Shown in pieces: positions 11,010-21,439 of a DNA stretch of 64,000 nucleotides. Made by a program: the position numbers and the translations under genes. Source of the DNA: Colius striatus (Eukaryota > Chordata > Aves > Coliiformes > Coliidae); assembly GCF_028858725.1 (NCBI RefSeq), contig NC_084769.1:129001-193000 (forward strand), written 5' to 3'. Below the pieces are notes generated by a model. It was not told the DNA's origin and searched no databases. It saw only the letters and a program-made list of their open reading frames with translations. How positions within the stretch are numbered: the stretch's first letter is position 1; each line of letters opens with the position of its first letter.

Positions 11010-11505
11010 GTGGGCTGAGGGGTCCCCGGGGACTGGGGGGCGTGAGGGCAGCTGAGGGGTCCCCGGGGACTGGGGGCGGGAGGTGAGCTGAGGGGTCCCC
11101 GGGGACTGGGGGGCGTGAGGGCAGCTGAGGGGTCCCCGGGGACTGGGGGGCGTGAGGGCAGCTGAGGGGTCCCCGGGGACTGGGAGGCGTGAGGGCAGCT
11201 GAGGGGTCCCCGGGGACTGGGGGGCGTGAGGGCAGCTGAGGGGTCCCCGGGGATTGTGGGGGGTGAGGGCAGCTGAGGGGGGCCTCAGGGATTGGGGGGG
11301 GCGTGAGGGCAGCTGAGGGGGGCCTCAGGGATTGGGGGGGCGTGAGGGCAGCTGAGGGGGATCCCGGGGATTGGGGGGGCGTGAGGGCAGCTGAGGGGGA
11401 TCCCGGGGATTGGGGGGGGTGAGGGCAGCTGAGGGGGGCCTCAGGGATTGGGGGGCGTGTGGGCAGCTGAAGGGGACCCCGGAGATTGGGGGGGCGTGAG
11501 GGCAG
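11010..11505 (+). repeat. GGGTCCCC minisatellite following promoter copy 2
   Basis: Same 37-bp family as at 7354. One unit contains GGGCGGGAGGTGAGCTGAGG, a copy of the LRRC14 exon 1/intron 1 donor itself, showing that the array includes the splice site. Confidence 0.92.
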
Positions 11506-14190
11506 CCAAAACTCCACTTTTCATCTGAAAACTCCACCAAAACTGCATTTTTCATCTTAAAACCCCACCAAAACCCCACTTTTCCCCTTAAAACTCCACA
11601 AAAACTCATTTTCCTTTCAGTGGACCACCAAACCCTCTCTTTTTCCCTCAGAACCACAAGACACCCCGCTTTTGCCCCAAATATCCACCAAACCCACACC
11701 TTACCACTCCAAAGTCCACAAAATCCCACATTTGCCCTTAAAAATACACCAAACCCACACTTTTAATCTAAAAACCCCACCAAAACTCCACTTTTCCCCT
11801 CAAAGCTCCTCCAAAATCCCACTTGTTCCTCTTAAGTCCACCAAATCCCCACTTTTCTTCTCAAACCTCCACTTTTCCACTTAAAACTCCACCAAAAAAT
11901 CCATTTTCCCCCTCAGAATCCCATCAAAAATCCACTTTCGCCCTCAAAAACCCATTGAACAGCCAATTTTAACTCCAAGCTCCACCAAAACCCCACTTTT
12001 TCCCCTCAACACTCCACCAAAACTTCACTTTCCCCCTCAAAGTTCCTCCTAATTCCCACTTGTTCCTCAGAAGTCCACAAATCCCCCACTTTTGCCCTCA
12101 AAACTCTGCCAAAACCCAGTTTTCCTCTCAAGACTACACCACAATCCCACTTTCTCCCCACAACACCATCAAAACCCAATTCTTTCCTCTCAGAATCTCA
12201 CCAAAACCCCACTTTTGCCCTCAACACTCCACCAGAACCTTACTTTTCCCCTTAAAACCCCACAAAAACTCATTTTCACCTCAGATCCACACCGAAAACC
12301 TACTTTTACTCTCAAAAATTCATCAAATCCCCACTTTTTCACTCCAAACTCCAGTAAAACCCACTGTTCTTCTCAACACTCCACAAAAAACCCCACTTTT
12401 CATCTGAAAACTCCACCAAAACTCCACTTTTCCCCTCAGAACCCCATCAAAAACCCAATTTCGCCCTCAAAACCCCACCGAACCTCCACTTTTCCACTCC
12501 AGACTCCACCAAGCCTGCACTTTTCCCCTCAGAACCCCACCAATCTCCACTGTTCCCCCTCACCAGACAACCAACCCCACTCTTTTCTCCTTAAAGCTCT
12601 ACAAAAAACCCATTTTCCCCTCAAAACCCCACTTTTACCCTCAAAAACCCACCAACCCCCCACTTTTTCACTCCAAGCTCTACCAAAACCCCACTTTTTC
12701 CCTCAACACTCCACCAAAACTCCACTTTTCATCTGAAAACTCCACCAAAACTTCATTTATACCCTCAAAGCTCCTCCAAATTCCCACTTGTTCCTCAGAA
12801 GTCCACAAACCCTCCACTTTTGCCCTCAAAACTCTGCCAAAATCCATTTTTCCCCTCAGAACCACATCAAAAACTTACTTTTACCCTCAAAAATCCTCCA
12901 AATCGCCACTTGTTCACTCGGAACTCCACTAAAACCCCTTTTCTTCTCAACACTCCACAAAACCCCCACTTTTCCCCTCAGAGCTCCACTAAAATTGCAC
13001 TTGTATCTCAGAAATCCACCAAACCCCCACTTTTCCCCTCAACACTCCACCAAAACCCCACTTTTCCCCTCCAAGCTCCTCCCAATTCCCACTTGTTCCT
13101 CAGAAATTCACAAACTCCCCTCTTTTCCTCTCAAAACTCCACCAAAACTCCACTTTTCCCCTCAGAACCCCATCAAAAACCCACTTTCGCCCTCAAAACC
13201 CCACCGAACCTCCACTTTTCAACTCCAGACTCCACCAAGCCCGCACTTTTCCCCTCAGAACCCCACCAATCTCCACTGTTCCCCCTCACCAGACAACCAA
13301 CCCCACTCTTTTCTCCTTAAAACTCCACCAAAACCCATTTTTCCCCTCAGAACCACACCAAAAACCTACTTTTACCCTCAAAAATCCACCAAATCGCCAC
13401 TTTTTCACTCCAAACTCCACTAAAACCCCTTTTCCCCTCAACACTCCACCAAAACCCTCACTTTTTCATTCCAAACTCCAGTAAAACCCACTGTTCTTCT
13501 CAACACTCCACAAAAAAAACCCACTTTTCCCCTCAACACTCCACCAAAACTCCACTTTTCCCCTCAGAACCCCATCAAAACCCCACTTTCACCCTCAAAA
13601 CCCCACCGAACCTCCACCTTTCCACTCCAGACTCCACCAAGCCCGCACTTTTCCCCTCAGAACCCCACCAATCTCCACTGTTCCCCCTCAGCAGACAACC
13701 AACCCCACTCTTTTCTCCTTAAAGCTCTACAAAAACCTTTATTCCCCTCAGAACCCCACAGTAAAACACTTTTCCCCTCAAAACTCCACCAAACCCCCAC
13801 TTTTCCCCTCAAAACTCCAGTAAAACCCACTGTTGCCCTCAAAACTCTGCCCAAACCCATTTTTCCCCTCAGAACCGCACCAAAAACTTACCTTTAGACT
13901 CAAAAATCCTCCAAATCGCCACTTGTTCACTCAGAACTCCACTAAAACCCCTTTTCTTCTCAACACTCCACAAAACCCCCACTTTTCCCCTCAGAGCTCC
14001 ACTCAAATCCCACTTGTATCTCAGAAATCCACCAAACCCCCACTTTTCCCCTCAACGCTCCACCAAAACCCCACTTTTCCCCTCCAAGCTCCTCCCAATT
14101 CCCACTTGCTCCTCAGAAATTCACAAAACCCCTCACTTTTCCTCTCAAAACTCCACCTTTCCCCTCAGAACCCCATTAAAACCCCACTTT
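11506..14190 (+). repeat. CCACTTTTCCCCTC satellite, segment 3
   Basis: About 2.7 kb, nearly identical in order and sequence to 7772-10560 with small indels. It is the second 3.6-kb higher-order unit. Confidence 0.95.
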
Positions 14191-14232
14191 GCCCCGCCGC
14201 CCCTCCCCATCCCCGCCCCCCGCAGCGGGCAC

Positions 14233-14316
14233 CTGGCCGGGCTTCCTCCGCTGCTCCCGGACAAAAGCCGCTTCCCAGCTCTTCAGCAGGGCCTTGACCT
14301 CCCGCTGCCGCTCCAT
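14233..14316 (-). CDS. RECQL4: RECQL4 coding exon 1, copy 3 of block A array
   Basis: The 84-bp exon is identical in sequence to the copy at 10604-10687: start codon complement at 14316-14314, product MERQREVKALLK..., donor GTGCCC after CCGGCCAG. Of the three block A promoters it is the one nearest the LRRC14 coding exons, so it is the best candidate for the working LRRC14/RECQL4 promoter. A RECQL4 transcript from here would have to splice across about 9 kb of satellite with no recognisable RECQL4 exon in it. Whether it makes any product is therefore doubtful. Confidence 0.88.
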
Positions 14317-14638
14317 GGCGTGCGGAGCGGGGCCGTTCCCCGGCCCGGGGCGATCCGAGACCTCCCGGAGCCGCGCAGGGACCGCAGCGTCTGGGGCTCA
14401 GATCGAACTTCCCGCTGCCGCCGCCCTTCAGCCAATAAGAAGGGAGGAAGCGATGACAGACACGGCGGCAGCCAATGGGCGGGCGAGGATGGCAGGCGGC
14501 ACCTAGTAACGACGCCGGGCCCGCCTTCCGTGGTGAAACTCTCGCTCTGATTGGCGGAGGGGCGGTGCCGGGGTGCAGTGCCAATGCCTGGAAGCGCGGC
14601 CGTGAGGGGCCCGGCGGGAGCGGGGCGGCGGGCGGGAG
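14317..14638. promoter_or_regulatory. RECQL4/LRRC14 bidirectional promoter, full copy 3
   Basis: Same CCAAT and GC-box layout as the copy at 10688, with the LRRC14-side donor GAG/GTGGGC. It lies about 3.1 kb upstream of the first recognisable LRRC14 coding sequence, with only two arrays in between. Confidence 0.82.
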
Positions 14639-15355
14639 GTGGGCTGAGGGGTCCCCGGGGACTGGGGGGCGTGAGGGCAGCTGAGGGGTCCCCGGGGACT
14701 GGGGGCGTGAGGGCAGCTGAGGGGTCCCCGGGGACTGCGGGGCGTGAGGGCAGCTGAGGGGTCCCCGGGGACTGGGGGGCGTGAGGGCAGCTGAGGGGTC
14801 CCCCGGGATTGGGGGCGTGAGGGCAGCTGAGGGGTCCCCCGGGATTGGGGGCGTGAGGGCAGCTGAGGGGTCCCCCGGGATTGGGGGGCGTGAGGGCAGC
14901 TGAGGGGTCCCCCGGGATTGTGGGGGGTGAGGGCAGCTGAGGGGGATCCCGGGGATTGGGGGCGTGAGGGCAGCTGAGGGGGACCCCGGGGATTGGGGGG
15001 GGTGAGGGCAGCTGAGGGGTCCCCGGGGATTGGGGGGGCGTGATGGCAGCTGAGGGGGATCCCGGGGATTGGGGGGGCGTGAGGGGAGCTGAGGGGTCCC
15101 CGGGGACTGGGGGCGTGAGGGCAGCTGAGGGGGATCCCGGGGATTGGGGGGCGTGAGGGCAGCTGAGGGGGGCCTCGGGGATTGGGGGGCGTGAGGGCAG
15201 CTGAAGGGGTCCCCAGGGACTGGGGGATTGAGGGCAGATGAAGGGGACCCCGGGGATTGGGGGGGGTGAGGGCAGCTGAAGGGGACCCTGGGGATCGAGG
15301 GGGGGTGAGGGCAGCTGAGGGGGGTCGAGGGGTGTGAGGGCAGCACAGGGGGGCC
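14639..15355 (+). repeat. GGGTCCCC minisatellite following promoter copy 3
   Basis: About 19 units. It is the longest array of this family in block A and degrades to the right into GGGGGTGAGGGCAGCTGAAGG variants before a short non-repetitive link at 15356-15420. Confidence 0.92.
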
Positions 15356-15419
15356 CAGGGAGGGAAGGGGGGTGTTGGAGATCCTGCTGTAGGCTTCCTT
15401 TATGGGGTGCTGGGGGTAC

Positions 15420-17708
15420 CCCTCATTAAGAGGGGTCCTGCCCTGGAGTTCCCTATTGATGGGGAGCTGGGTTAGGAGTGCTATGGGAGGTCCTATTGAG
15501 AGAGGGCTGGGTTAGGGGTACCCTATTGATGAGGTGCAGATCTAGGGGTGCTGTGGGGTGCCCTATTGATGGGGGGCTGGATTAGAGGTGCTATAGGATG
15601 CCCTATAGATAAAGAGCTGGGTTAGGGGTGCTCTAAGATGCCCTATTGATGGGGTCTGGGTTAGGGGTGCTCTAAGATGCCCTATTGATGGGGTCTGGGT
15701 TAGGGGTGCTATAGGATGCCCTATTGATGGGGTCTGGGTTAGGGGTGCTCTAAGATGCCCTATTGATGGGGGCTGGGTTAGGGGTGCTATAGGATGCCCT
15801 ATTGATGGGGGCTGGCTTAGGGGTGCTATAGGATGCCCTATAGATAGAGGGCTGGGTTAGGGGTGCTATAGGATGCCCTATTGATGGGGTCTGGGTTAGG
15901 GGTGCTATAGGATGCCCTATTGATGGGGTCTGGGTTAGGGGTGCTCTAAGATGCCCTATTGATGGGGGCTGGATTAGGGGTGCTACAGGATGCCCTATTG
16001 ATGGGGGCTGGCTTAGGGGTGCTATAGGATGCCCTATTGATGGGAGCTGGCTTAGGGGTGCTATAGGATGCCCTATTGATGGGGGCTGGCTTAGGGGTGC
16101 TATAGGATGCCCTATAGATAGAGGGCTGGGTTAGGGGTGCTATAGGATGCCCTATTGATGGGGTCTGGGTTAGGGGTGCTATAGGATGCCCTATTGATGG
16201 GAGCTGGCTTAGGGGTGCTATAGGATGCCCTATAGATAGAGGGCTGGGTTAGGGGTGCTATAGGATGCCCTATTGATGGGGTCTGGGTTAGGGGTGCTAT
16301 AGGATGCCCTATTGATGGGGTCTGGGTTAGGGGTGCTCTAAGATGCCCTATTGATGGGGGCTGGGTTAGGGGTGCTACAGGATGCCCTATTGATGGGGGC
16401 TGGGTTAGGGGTGCTATAGGATGCCCTATTGATGGGGGCTGGCTTAGGGGTGCTATAGGATGCCCTATTGATGGGGGCTGGGTTAGGGGTGCTATAGGAT
16501 GCCCTATTGATGGGGGCTGGGTTAGGGGTGCTATAGGATGCCCTATTGATGGGGGCTGGCTTAGGGGTGCTATAGGATGCCCTATTGATGGGGTCTGGGT
16601 TAGGGGTGCTATAGGATGCCCTATTGATGGGGTCTGGGTTAGGGGTGCTATAGGATGCCCTATTGATGGGGGCTGGCTTAGGGGTGCTATAAGATGCCCT
16701 ATTGATGGGGGCTGGCTTAGGGGTGCTATAGGATGCCCTATTGATGGGGGCTGGGTTAGGGGTGCTATAGGATGCCCTATTGATGGGGGCTGGGTTAGGG
16801 GTGCTATAGGATGCCCTATTGATGGGGGCTGGCTTAGGGGTGCTATAGGATGCCCTATTGATGGGGGCTGGGTTACGGGTGCTATAGGATGCCCTATTGA
16901 TGGGGGCTGGCTTAGGGGTGCTCTAAGATGCCCTATTGATGGGGGCTGGATTAGGGGTGCTACAGGATGCCCTATTGATGGGGGCTGGGTTAGGGGTGCT
17001 CTAAGATGCCCTATTGATGGGGGCTGGATTAGGGGTGCTACAGGATGCCCTATTGATGGGGGCTGGCTTAGGGGTGCTATAGGATGCCCTATTGATGGGA
17101 GCTGGCTTAGGGGTGCTATAGGATGCCCTATTGATGGGGGCTGGCTTAGGGGTGCTATAGGATGCCCTATAGATAGAGGGCTGGGTTAGGGGTGCTATAG
17201 GATGCCCTATTGATGGGGTCTGGGTTAGGGGTGCTATAGGATGCCCTATTGATGGGAGCTGGCTTAGGGGTGCTATAGGATGCCCTATAGATAGAGGGCT
17301 GGGTTAGGGGTGCTATAGGATGCCCTATTGATGGGGTCTGGGTTAGGGGTGCTATAGGATGCCCTATTGATGGGGGCTGGGTTAGGGGTGCTCTAAGATG
17401 CCCTATTGATGGGGGCTGGGTTAGGGGTGCTACAGGATGCCCTATTGATGGGGGCTGGGTTAGGGGTGCTATAGGATGCCCTATTGATGGGGGCTGGCTT
17501 AGGGGTGCTATAGGATGCCCTATTGATGGGGGCTGGCTTAGGGGTGCTATAGGATGCCCTATTGATGGGGGCTGGGTTAGGGGTGCTATAGGATGCCCTA
17601 TTGATGGGGGCTGGCTTAGGGGTGCTATAGGATGCCCTATTGATGGGGGCTGGCTTAGGGGTGCTATAGGATGCCCTATTGATGGGGGCTGGCTTAGGGG
17701 TGCCCTAT
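15420..17708 (+). repeat. 39-bp tandem array in LRRC14, block A
   Basis: Close to 58 units of GGGGTGCTATAGGATGCCCT followed by ATTGATGGGGGCTGGCTTA (39 bp), with alternating variants (TCTGGGTTA, GCTGGCTTA, CTATAGATAGAGGGC) forming higher-order patterns. The last unit leads with no spacer into LRRC14 coding sequence at 17722. The array is 2.3 kb here and about 1.25 kb in block B. Confidence 0.96.
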
Positions 17709-17721
17709 TGCTACGTGCCTA

Positions 17722-18096
17722 TTGCTGCGCGCCGCCCTCTGCTCGCCCTGCGCCCCCCTGCGCCTGCTCTGCCGCGACTTCCACGCCGAGGAGCTCTCCG
17801 TCTCCACCGTCGTCTCCCTGCTGGACTCCCTGGAGCCTGCCGCCGTCCGCAGAGTTGTTTCACGCTTCAACAACCTGGGGCTGGCGGGGCTGTGCGCAGT
17901 GCTGCCTCACCTCGGCCGCTTCCCCGCGCTGCGCAGCCTCAAGCTGCCCTACAGCAACGTGGACATGTGCCACCCGGCCCCCGGGCACGGACGCCGGCAT
18001 CCGCTGCTTGGCCGCTCACCTCCGGGCCCTGCCTGCCCTCAAGGAACTCGATTTGTACTCCTCCAGGCTTTCTGGGAGACTCAGGCAGCTCCTGGG
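17722..18096 (+). CDS. LRRC14: LRRC14 penultimate coding exon, 5'-truncated and frameshifted, block A
   Basis: The frame reads LLRAALCSPCAPLRLLCRDF, then SRFNNLGLAGL and SLKLPYSNVD, matching human LRRC14 from about residue 205 onward. LRRC14 is a PRAME-family leucine-rich-repeat protein linked to IKK/NF-kB control and cullin-2 ubiquitin ligases. A run of five C at 17978-17982 switches frame. The family sequence continues one base later as GTDAGIRCLAAHLRALPAL and SSRLSGRLRQLLG to a GG/GTAAGC donor at 18097. Dropping one C would rejoin the frames. The roughly 200 N-terminal residues are missing; the 39-bp array occupies that place and no plausible acceptor precedes 17722. Several CpGs are TpG or CpA here compared with copy B, including Arg to Cys in ALCSPC. 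Confidence 0.85.
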
Positions 18097-18189
18097 GTAA
18101 GCTGCCCGCTGGGGGAGGGACTCCAAAACCTTCACACGCTGCAGCGGGAGGGAATGTGTGTGTGTGGGGGGGGGTGGCATTGGGGTATC

Positions 18190-18760
18190 ACCCACACCCT
18201 GTGGGGGCAGATTTAAGAGGGGCTGGAGTCCAACAGTAGCTCTGCACTACCTCAGGGGTTGGTCTCAGGGGGTTTTGGGGAGAGGGTTTGGAAGGTTTGG
18301 CATTTGCCCTGTGAGCAAAGATTTAAGAGGGGATGGAGTCCCACAGCAGCTGTGCCTCAGCTCAGGGGGCTGGTCTCAGGGGGTTTTGGGGGGAAGGTTT
18401 GGCATTTGCCCCGTGGGCAAAGATTTAAGAGGAGATGGGAGTCCCACAGCAGCTGTGCCTCACCTCAGGGGGCTGGTCTCAGGGGGTTTTGGGGGGGCTC
18501 AGGGTGTTTTGGGGGGAAGGTTTGGAAGGTTTGGCATTTGCCCCTTGGGCAAAGATTTAAGAGGGGATGGAGTCCCACAGCAGCTCTGCCTCGGCTCAGG
18601 GGAGGCATAAAAGAGGGGTTTGGGGTGCCTGAAGATGTTTTGGGCAGCCTCTGGGTGTTTTGGGGTTGGGGTTTGGCATTGGGGAACTGTCTACACCCTG
18701 TGGGCAAAGATTTAAGAGGGGATGGAGTCCCACAGCAGCTCTGCCTTGGCTCAGGGGGTT
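18190..18760 (+). repeat. Tandem repeat in last LRRC14 intron, block A
   Basis: About five degenerate copies of a unit near 110 bp containing AGATTTAAGAGGGGATGGAG, TCCCACAGCAGCTCTGCCTC and GGTCTCAGGGGGTTTTGGGG. The matching intron in block B has fewer units, which accounts for part of the offset change between blocks. Confidence 0.88.
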
Positions 18761-19075
18761 TTAGGGGAGTTGCCCAGTTTGGCACTGTGCAACTGTCTAC
18801 ACTTATGAGGAGATGGAGTCCCAGAGCAGCTCTGCCCCAGCTCAGGGGTCTGGTCTCAGGAGGTTTGGGGATACCTCACGGGGGTTGGGGGAGACTTTGA
18901 GGGAGCTGAGGGATTTTGGGGGATCCTGGGGGTGGAATTTGGGCAGCCTCAGGGTTTTAGGGGTCTGTGGCTGGTTTGGGGAGGGCCTCAGGGGATTTGG
19001 AGGTGGGGGAGCCTCGTGGTGGTTTGGGGGTGCTTTGGGGGTTCCCCACTCTGCCACCCCACCCTGTCCTCCCAG

Positions 19076-19607
19076 CGAGCTGCAGACTCCCCTGGAGAGT
19101 CTGGCGCTGGCCTTCTGCTGCCTGCTCCCCTCCGACCTCATCTTCCTGTCCTCGAGCCTCCACGCGCCCTCCCTGCTCCAGCTGGACCTGAGCGGCCACA
19201 ACCTCACGTCCCCCAGCCTCCTGCAACCCTTGCGGACGCTGCTGGAAGCCGCTTCGTGCTCGCTGCTGCAGCTGGAGCTGCTGGAGTGTCAGCTGGGGGA
19301 CACGGAGCTGGAGCTGCTGCTGCCGGCGCTGCGCCGCTGCCGCCGCCTGCGCTGCCTCGGTCTCCTCGGCACCCCCCTGAGCGCGGCGGCGCTGGGCGGC
19401 CTGGCCCGGCCCTGCGCGGCCCTGCCCGACCTGCGCCTCGTGGGCTACTCGCAGCCGCCGCGGGGCTCCGGCCACCACACCCCCACGCAGGGGGAGGAGG
19501 GTTTCCCGGCGGAGCTGTGCCGGCTGCTGGCGAGCGCGGGTAGAGCAGACGCCGTGTGGGCGACCAGCCTCCAGCGCTACGGAGCCATCGACTACTTCAG
19601 CTTGTAG
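19076..19607 (+). CDS. LRRC14: LRRC14 last coding exon, block A
   Basis: Follows a TCCTCCCAG acceptor; GG plus C completes a Gly codon, then ELQTPLESLALAF. It contains leucine-rich repeats: LLQLDLSGHNLTSPSLLQPL, LLQLELLECQLGDTELELL and LRCLGLLGTPLSAAAL. It ends ADAVWATSLQRYGAIDYFSL before TAG, and human LRRC14 ends in the same YFSL. The frame is intact across all 177 codons. If the upstream C-run frameshift is real and unspliced, translation would enter this exon in another frame that stays open to a stop at 19541. A 3' UTR of about 80 bases and a poly(A) signal follow, so this is the true gene end. Confidence 0.92.
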
Positions 19608-19684
19608 CATCCCCCCCCCAGGGAAGCTTCACCTCGGGGCGCTGTGCCGGGCTCTGGGCTGTGCCACTCGGTTATGGTGAGTTC

Positions 19685-19690
19685 ATTAAA
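19685..19690 (+). terminator. LRRC14: LRRC14 poly(A) signal ATTAAA
   Basis: ATTAAA in GTTCATTAAAGCC, about 78 bases after the LRRC14 stop codon. It is the common single-base variant of AATAAA. Confidence 0.7.
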
Positions 19691-19837
19691 GCCAACCCCA
19701 CCTTGCCCGATTAACCCAAGTCCTCCTGGGATGCTTGGCAGGAGGAAGTGGCAGAGCTCAGCGGAGGGGATGGAGCTCTTCTGCTTTTAATGGACCAAGG
19801 AGAGAGCTGGCTGCTGTTCTGGCACACAGGGCACTGA

Positions 19838-20403
19838 CCAGAGAATTACAGATGGAAAAGCCCTTTGAGCTGCTGGAGTCCAACCCTGACCCCACAGTGC
19901 CACAGGCACCACTGAGCCACGGCCCTCAAGCACCTCAGCCCCACGGCTCTGGGACCCCTCCAGGGCTGGGCACTCCCCCAGCTCCCTGGGCAGCCTGGCA
20001 CAGGGGCTGACACCCCTCTCAGGGAAACAGTTCTGCCTCAGCTCCAGCCTCAACCTCCCCTGGGGCACCCTGAGCCCCTTTCCTCTTGGCCTGTAGCTTT
20101 TAACTTGGGAGCAGAGACCGACCCTCTCAGCCACAGCCAGGGAGTCAGAGTGATCAGGTCTCCTCTGAGCCTCGTTCTCTGCAGACTGAACCTTTGCCTC
20201 AGGTACCCTCATTTAGCCCAGAGCTTCCCAGTGCATCTTCTCCTCTCCCTGCAGCCCCTCAGTGTCCCTGTGGCAGTGAGTGAGGGGCCCAGCACTGAGC
20301 ACAGCCCTGGGGCTGCTGCCACCCCACTGCTCAGCCCAGCCAGGCTGCCACTGGCCTTCTTGCCCCCTTGGGCACGCTGCTGGCTCCTTGCCCTCGGACA
20401 ACC
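19838..20403 (-). mobile_element. CR1 LINE 3' fragment between LRRC14 and C8orf82
   Basis: Plus strand reads AGAATTACAGATGGAAAAGC then CTTTGAGCTGCTGGAGTCCA. It continues with TTTCCTCTTGGCCTGT, GGTCTCCTCTGAGCCTC and GTGAGGGGCCCAGCACTGAG, reaching further into the element than the fragment at 6099. It is the reverse complement of the CR1 3' region and is GC-shifted and diverged. Confidence 0.85.
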
Positions 20404-20660
20404 TCAGCCCATGGCCACATCCCTCTGAAGAACCTCCCTTCCCTCTACACACCAGCCAACATCACCACAGTGGCACCCACAGTGTGGCAGCAACACTGTC
20501 ACCGTGGCAGCACCCGTGGGGACACCCACACTGTGGCAGTAGCACCGTGTGTCACCCACCACAGCTGCACCAACCTCACCATAGCAGCACCAACCTCTCC
20601 ACAGCTGCACCCACACTGCTGCAGTGGCACCCATCACCTCTAGGCTCATTTCAATTGCCA
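20404..20660 (+). repeat. Low-complexity CAC-rich tract
   Basis: Irregular repeats of CACAGTGGCACCCACAC and CAGCACCAACCTC. No gene is seen; the right part is the C8orf82 3' UTR region. Confidence 0.6.
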
Positions 20661-20666
20661 GAGACC

Positions 20667-20672
20667 TTTAAT
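20667..20672 (-). terminator. C8orf82: Candidate C8orf82 poly(A) signal
   Basis: TTTAAT on plus is ATTAAA on minus, about 160 bases downstream of the C8orf82 stop codon. No AATAAA lies closer. Confidence 0.45.
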
Positions 20673-20831
20673 ATCACAGTGGGGGGACCCACACACAACA
20701 CCCACATCCCTGGCACCAGCAACGCTCACCTCACCACAGCATCAGCCACACGGTGTGGCTGAGCACCAGCTCTGCCTCCTCCTCCTCCTCGCCCGGGGCC
20801 ATGCAATGCCCCTTCCCACCCCCTCCAAGCC

Positions 20832-21337
20832 TCACCCCCGCCCCGCGGCTCCGCCGCTCTCCGCCTCCCCCGCCCCTTCCCCTCCCCGCAGCAGCTGCAC
20901 CAGCTCCCCCGTGAGCCGATACCTCTTCCCCTCCCACCAAAAGTGAGTCGGGGGCTGCTCCGGCCCCTGCTCGTACTCCAAGCGGGACCCCCACTCCAGA
21001 GCCAGCGCCGAGCGCACCGGCCCCGCGCCCCCCGCCCGGCCCGGCGCCGGGTGGTACAAGCGCCCGTTCTCCGGCAGCATCACCAGCGCCTCGGGCCGGA
21101 GCGGCGCGGCCAGCCGCTCCCCGCCGCCGCAGAACGACAGCACGGCGCGGCGGGAGCAGGAGGAGGCTGAGGAGGAGGCGTCCGGGGGCAGGAGGCGGGT
21201 GAAGACGATGGGTCTGTGCTCGCAGCGCAGGAGGTTGCGCTCCGCGCCGCAGCGGGACACGAACGGGAATTCGCGCTCGTAGCGGCCGCTGCGGTTCCGC
21301 TCCAGCCGCGTGAAGAAGAACGTGAGGAAGGTCACGT
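20832..21337 (-). CDS. C8orf82: C8orf82 (UPF0598) last coding exon
   Basis: The minus-strand exon begins after an ATCCCGGCAG acceptor. The split Asp codon G|AC leads into VTFLTFFFTRLERNRSGRYE, then CGAERNLLRCEHRPIVFTRLL, NGRLYHPAPGRAGGAGPVRS and ALALEW, ending with a stop at 20834-20832. Human C8orf82 has FITCFKD, NRSGRYEASFPF, ERNFLRCEDRPVVFTHLL and NGRLYHPAPERAGG at the same positions. The protein is a small, probably mitochondrial UPF0598 protein of unknown function. The gene is convergent with LRRC14. LRRC24, which lies between these two genes in human, is not seen here. The C-terminus, rich in Gly, Glu and Ala, is longer than the human one. Confidence 0.92.
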
Positions 21338-21439
21338 CTGCCGGGATGGACCCTCATTAACCCGCGCCTCTCCTTAATTAACAGCCCCCCCTTTTAATTA
21401 AGCCGCATCGCCGCTCGTGGTTAGCCCGCTGGGAACGGC

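Larger units (their letters stand above)
4640..19660. repeat. Segmental duplication, block A
   Basis: This block (GPT exons, lectin exon, CR1, three RECQL4/LRRC14 promoters, 39-bp array, LRRC14 exons) is repeated from about 50940 to the end of the window in the same order and orientation. The offset is 46319 bp at the GPT and lectin exons and 44440 bp at LRRC14, because the minisatellite arrays between them differ in length. Unique parts are nearly identical with scattered substitutions. Confidence 0.95.

Noticed and set aside
10654-11517. 287-codon minus frame starting in the GGGTCCCC array and crossing the promoter
   Set aside because: Repeat translation on one side and a CpG-rich promoter on the other; the real minus-strand coding start is the RECQL4 ATG at 10687 in another frame.
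15420-17708. 39-bp array as a CRISPR array
   Set aside because: There are no unique spacers between repeats, the units are directly tandem, and the surroundings are vertebrate exons.
18957-19610. 217-codon minus-strand frame opposite the last LRRC14 exon
   Set aside because: It is an antisense shadow of a GC-rich exon whose sense frame matches LRRC14 throughout.
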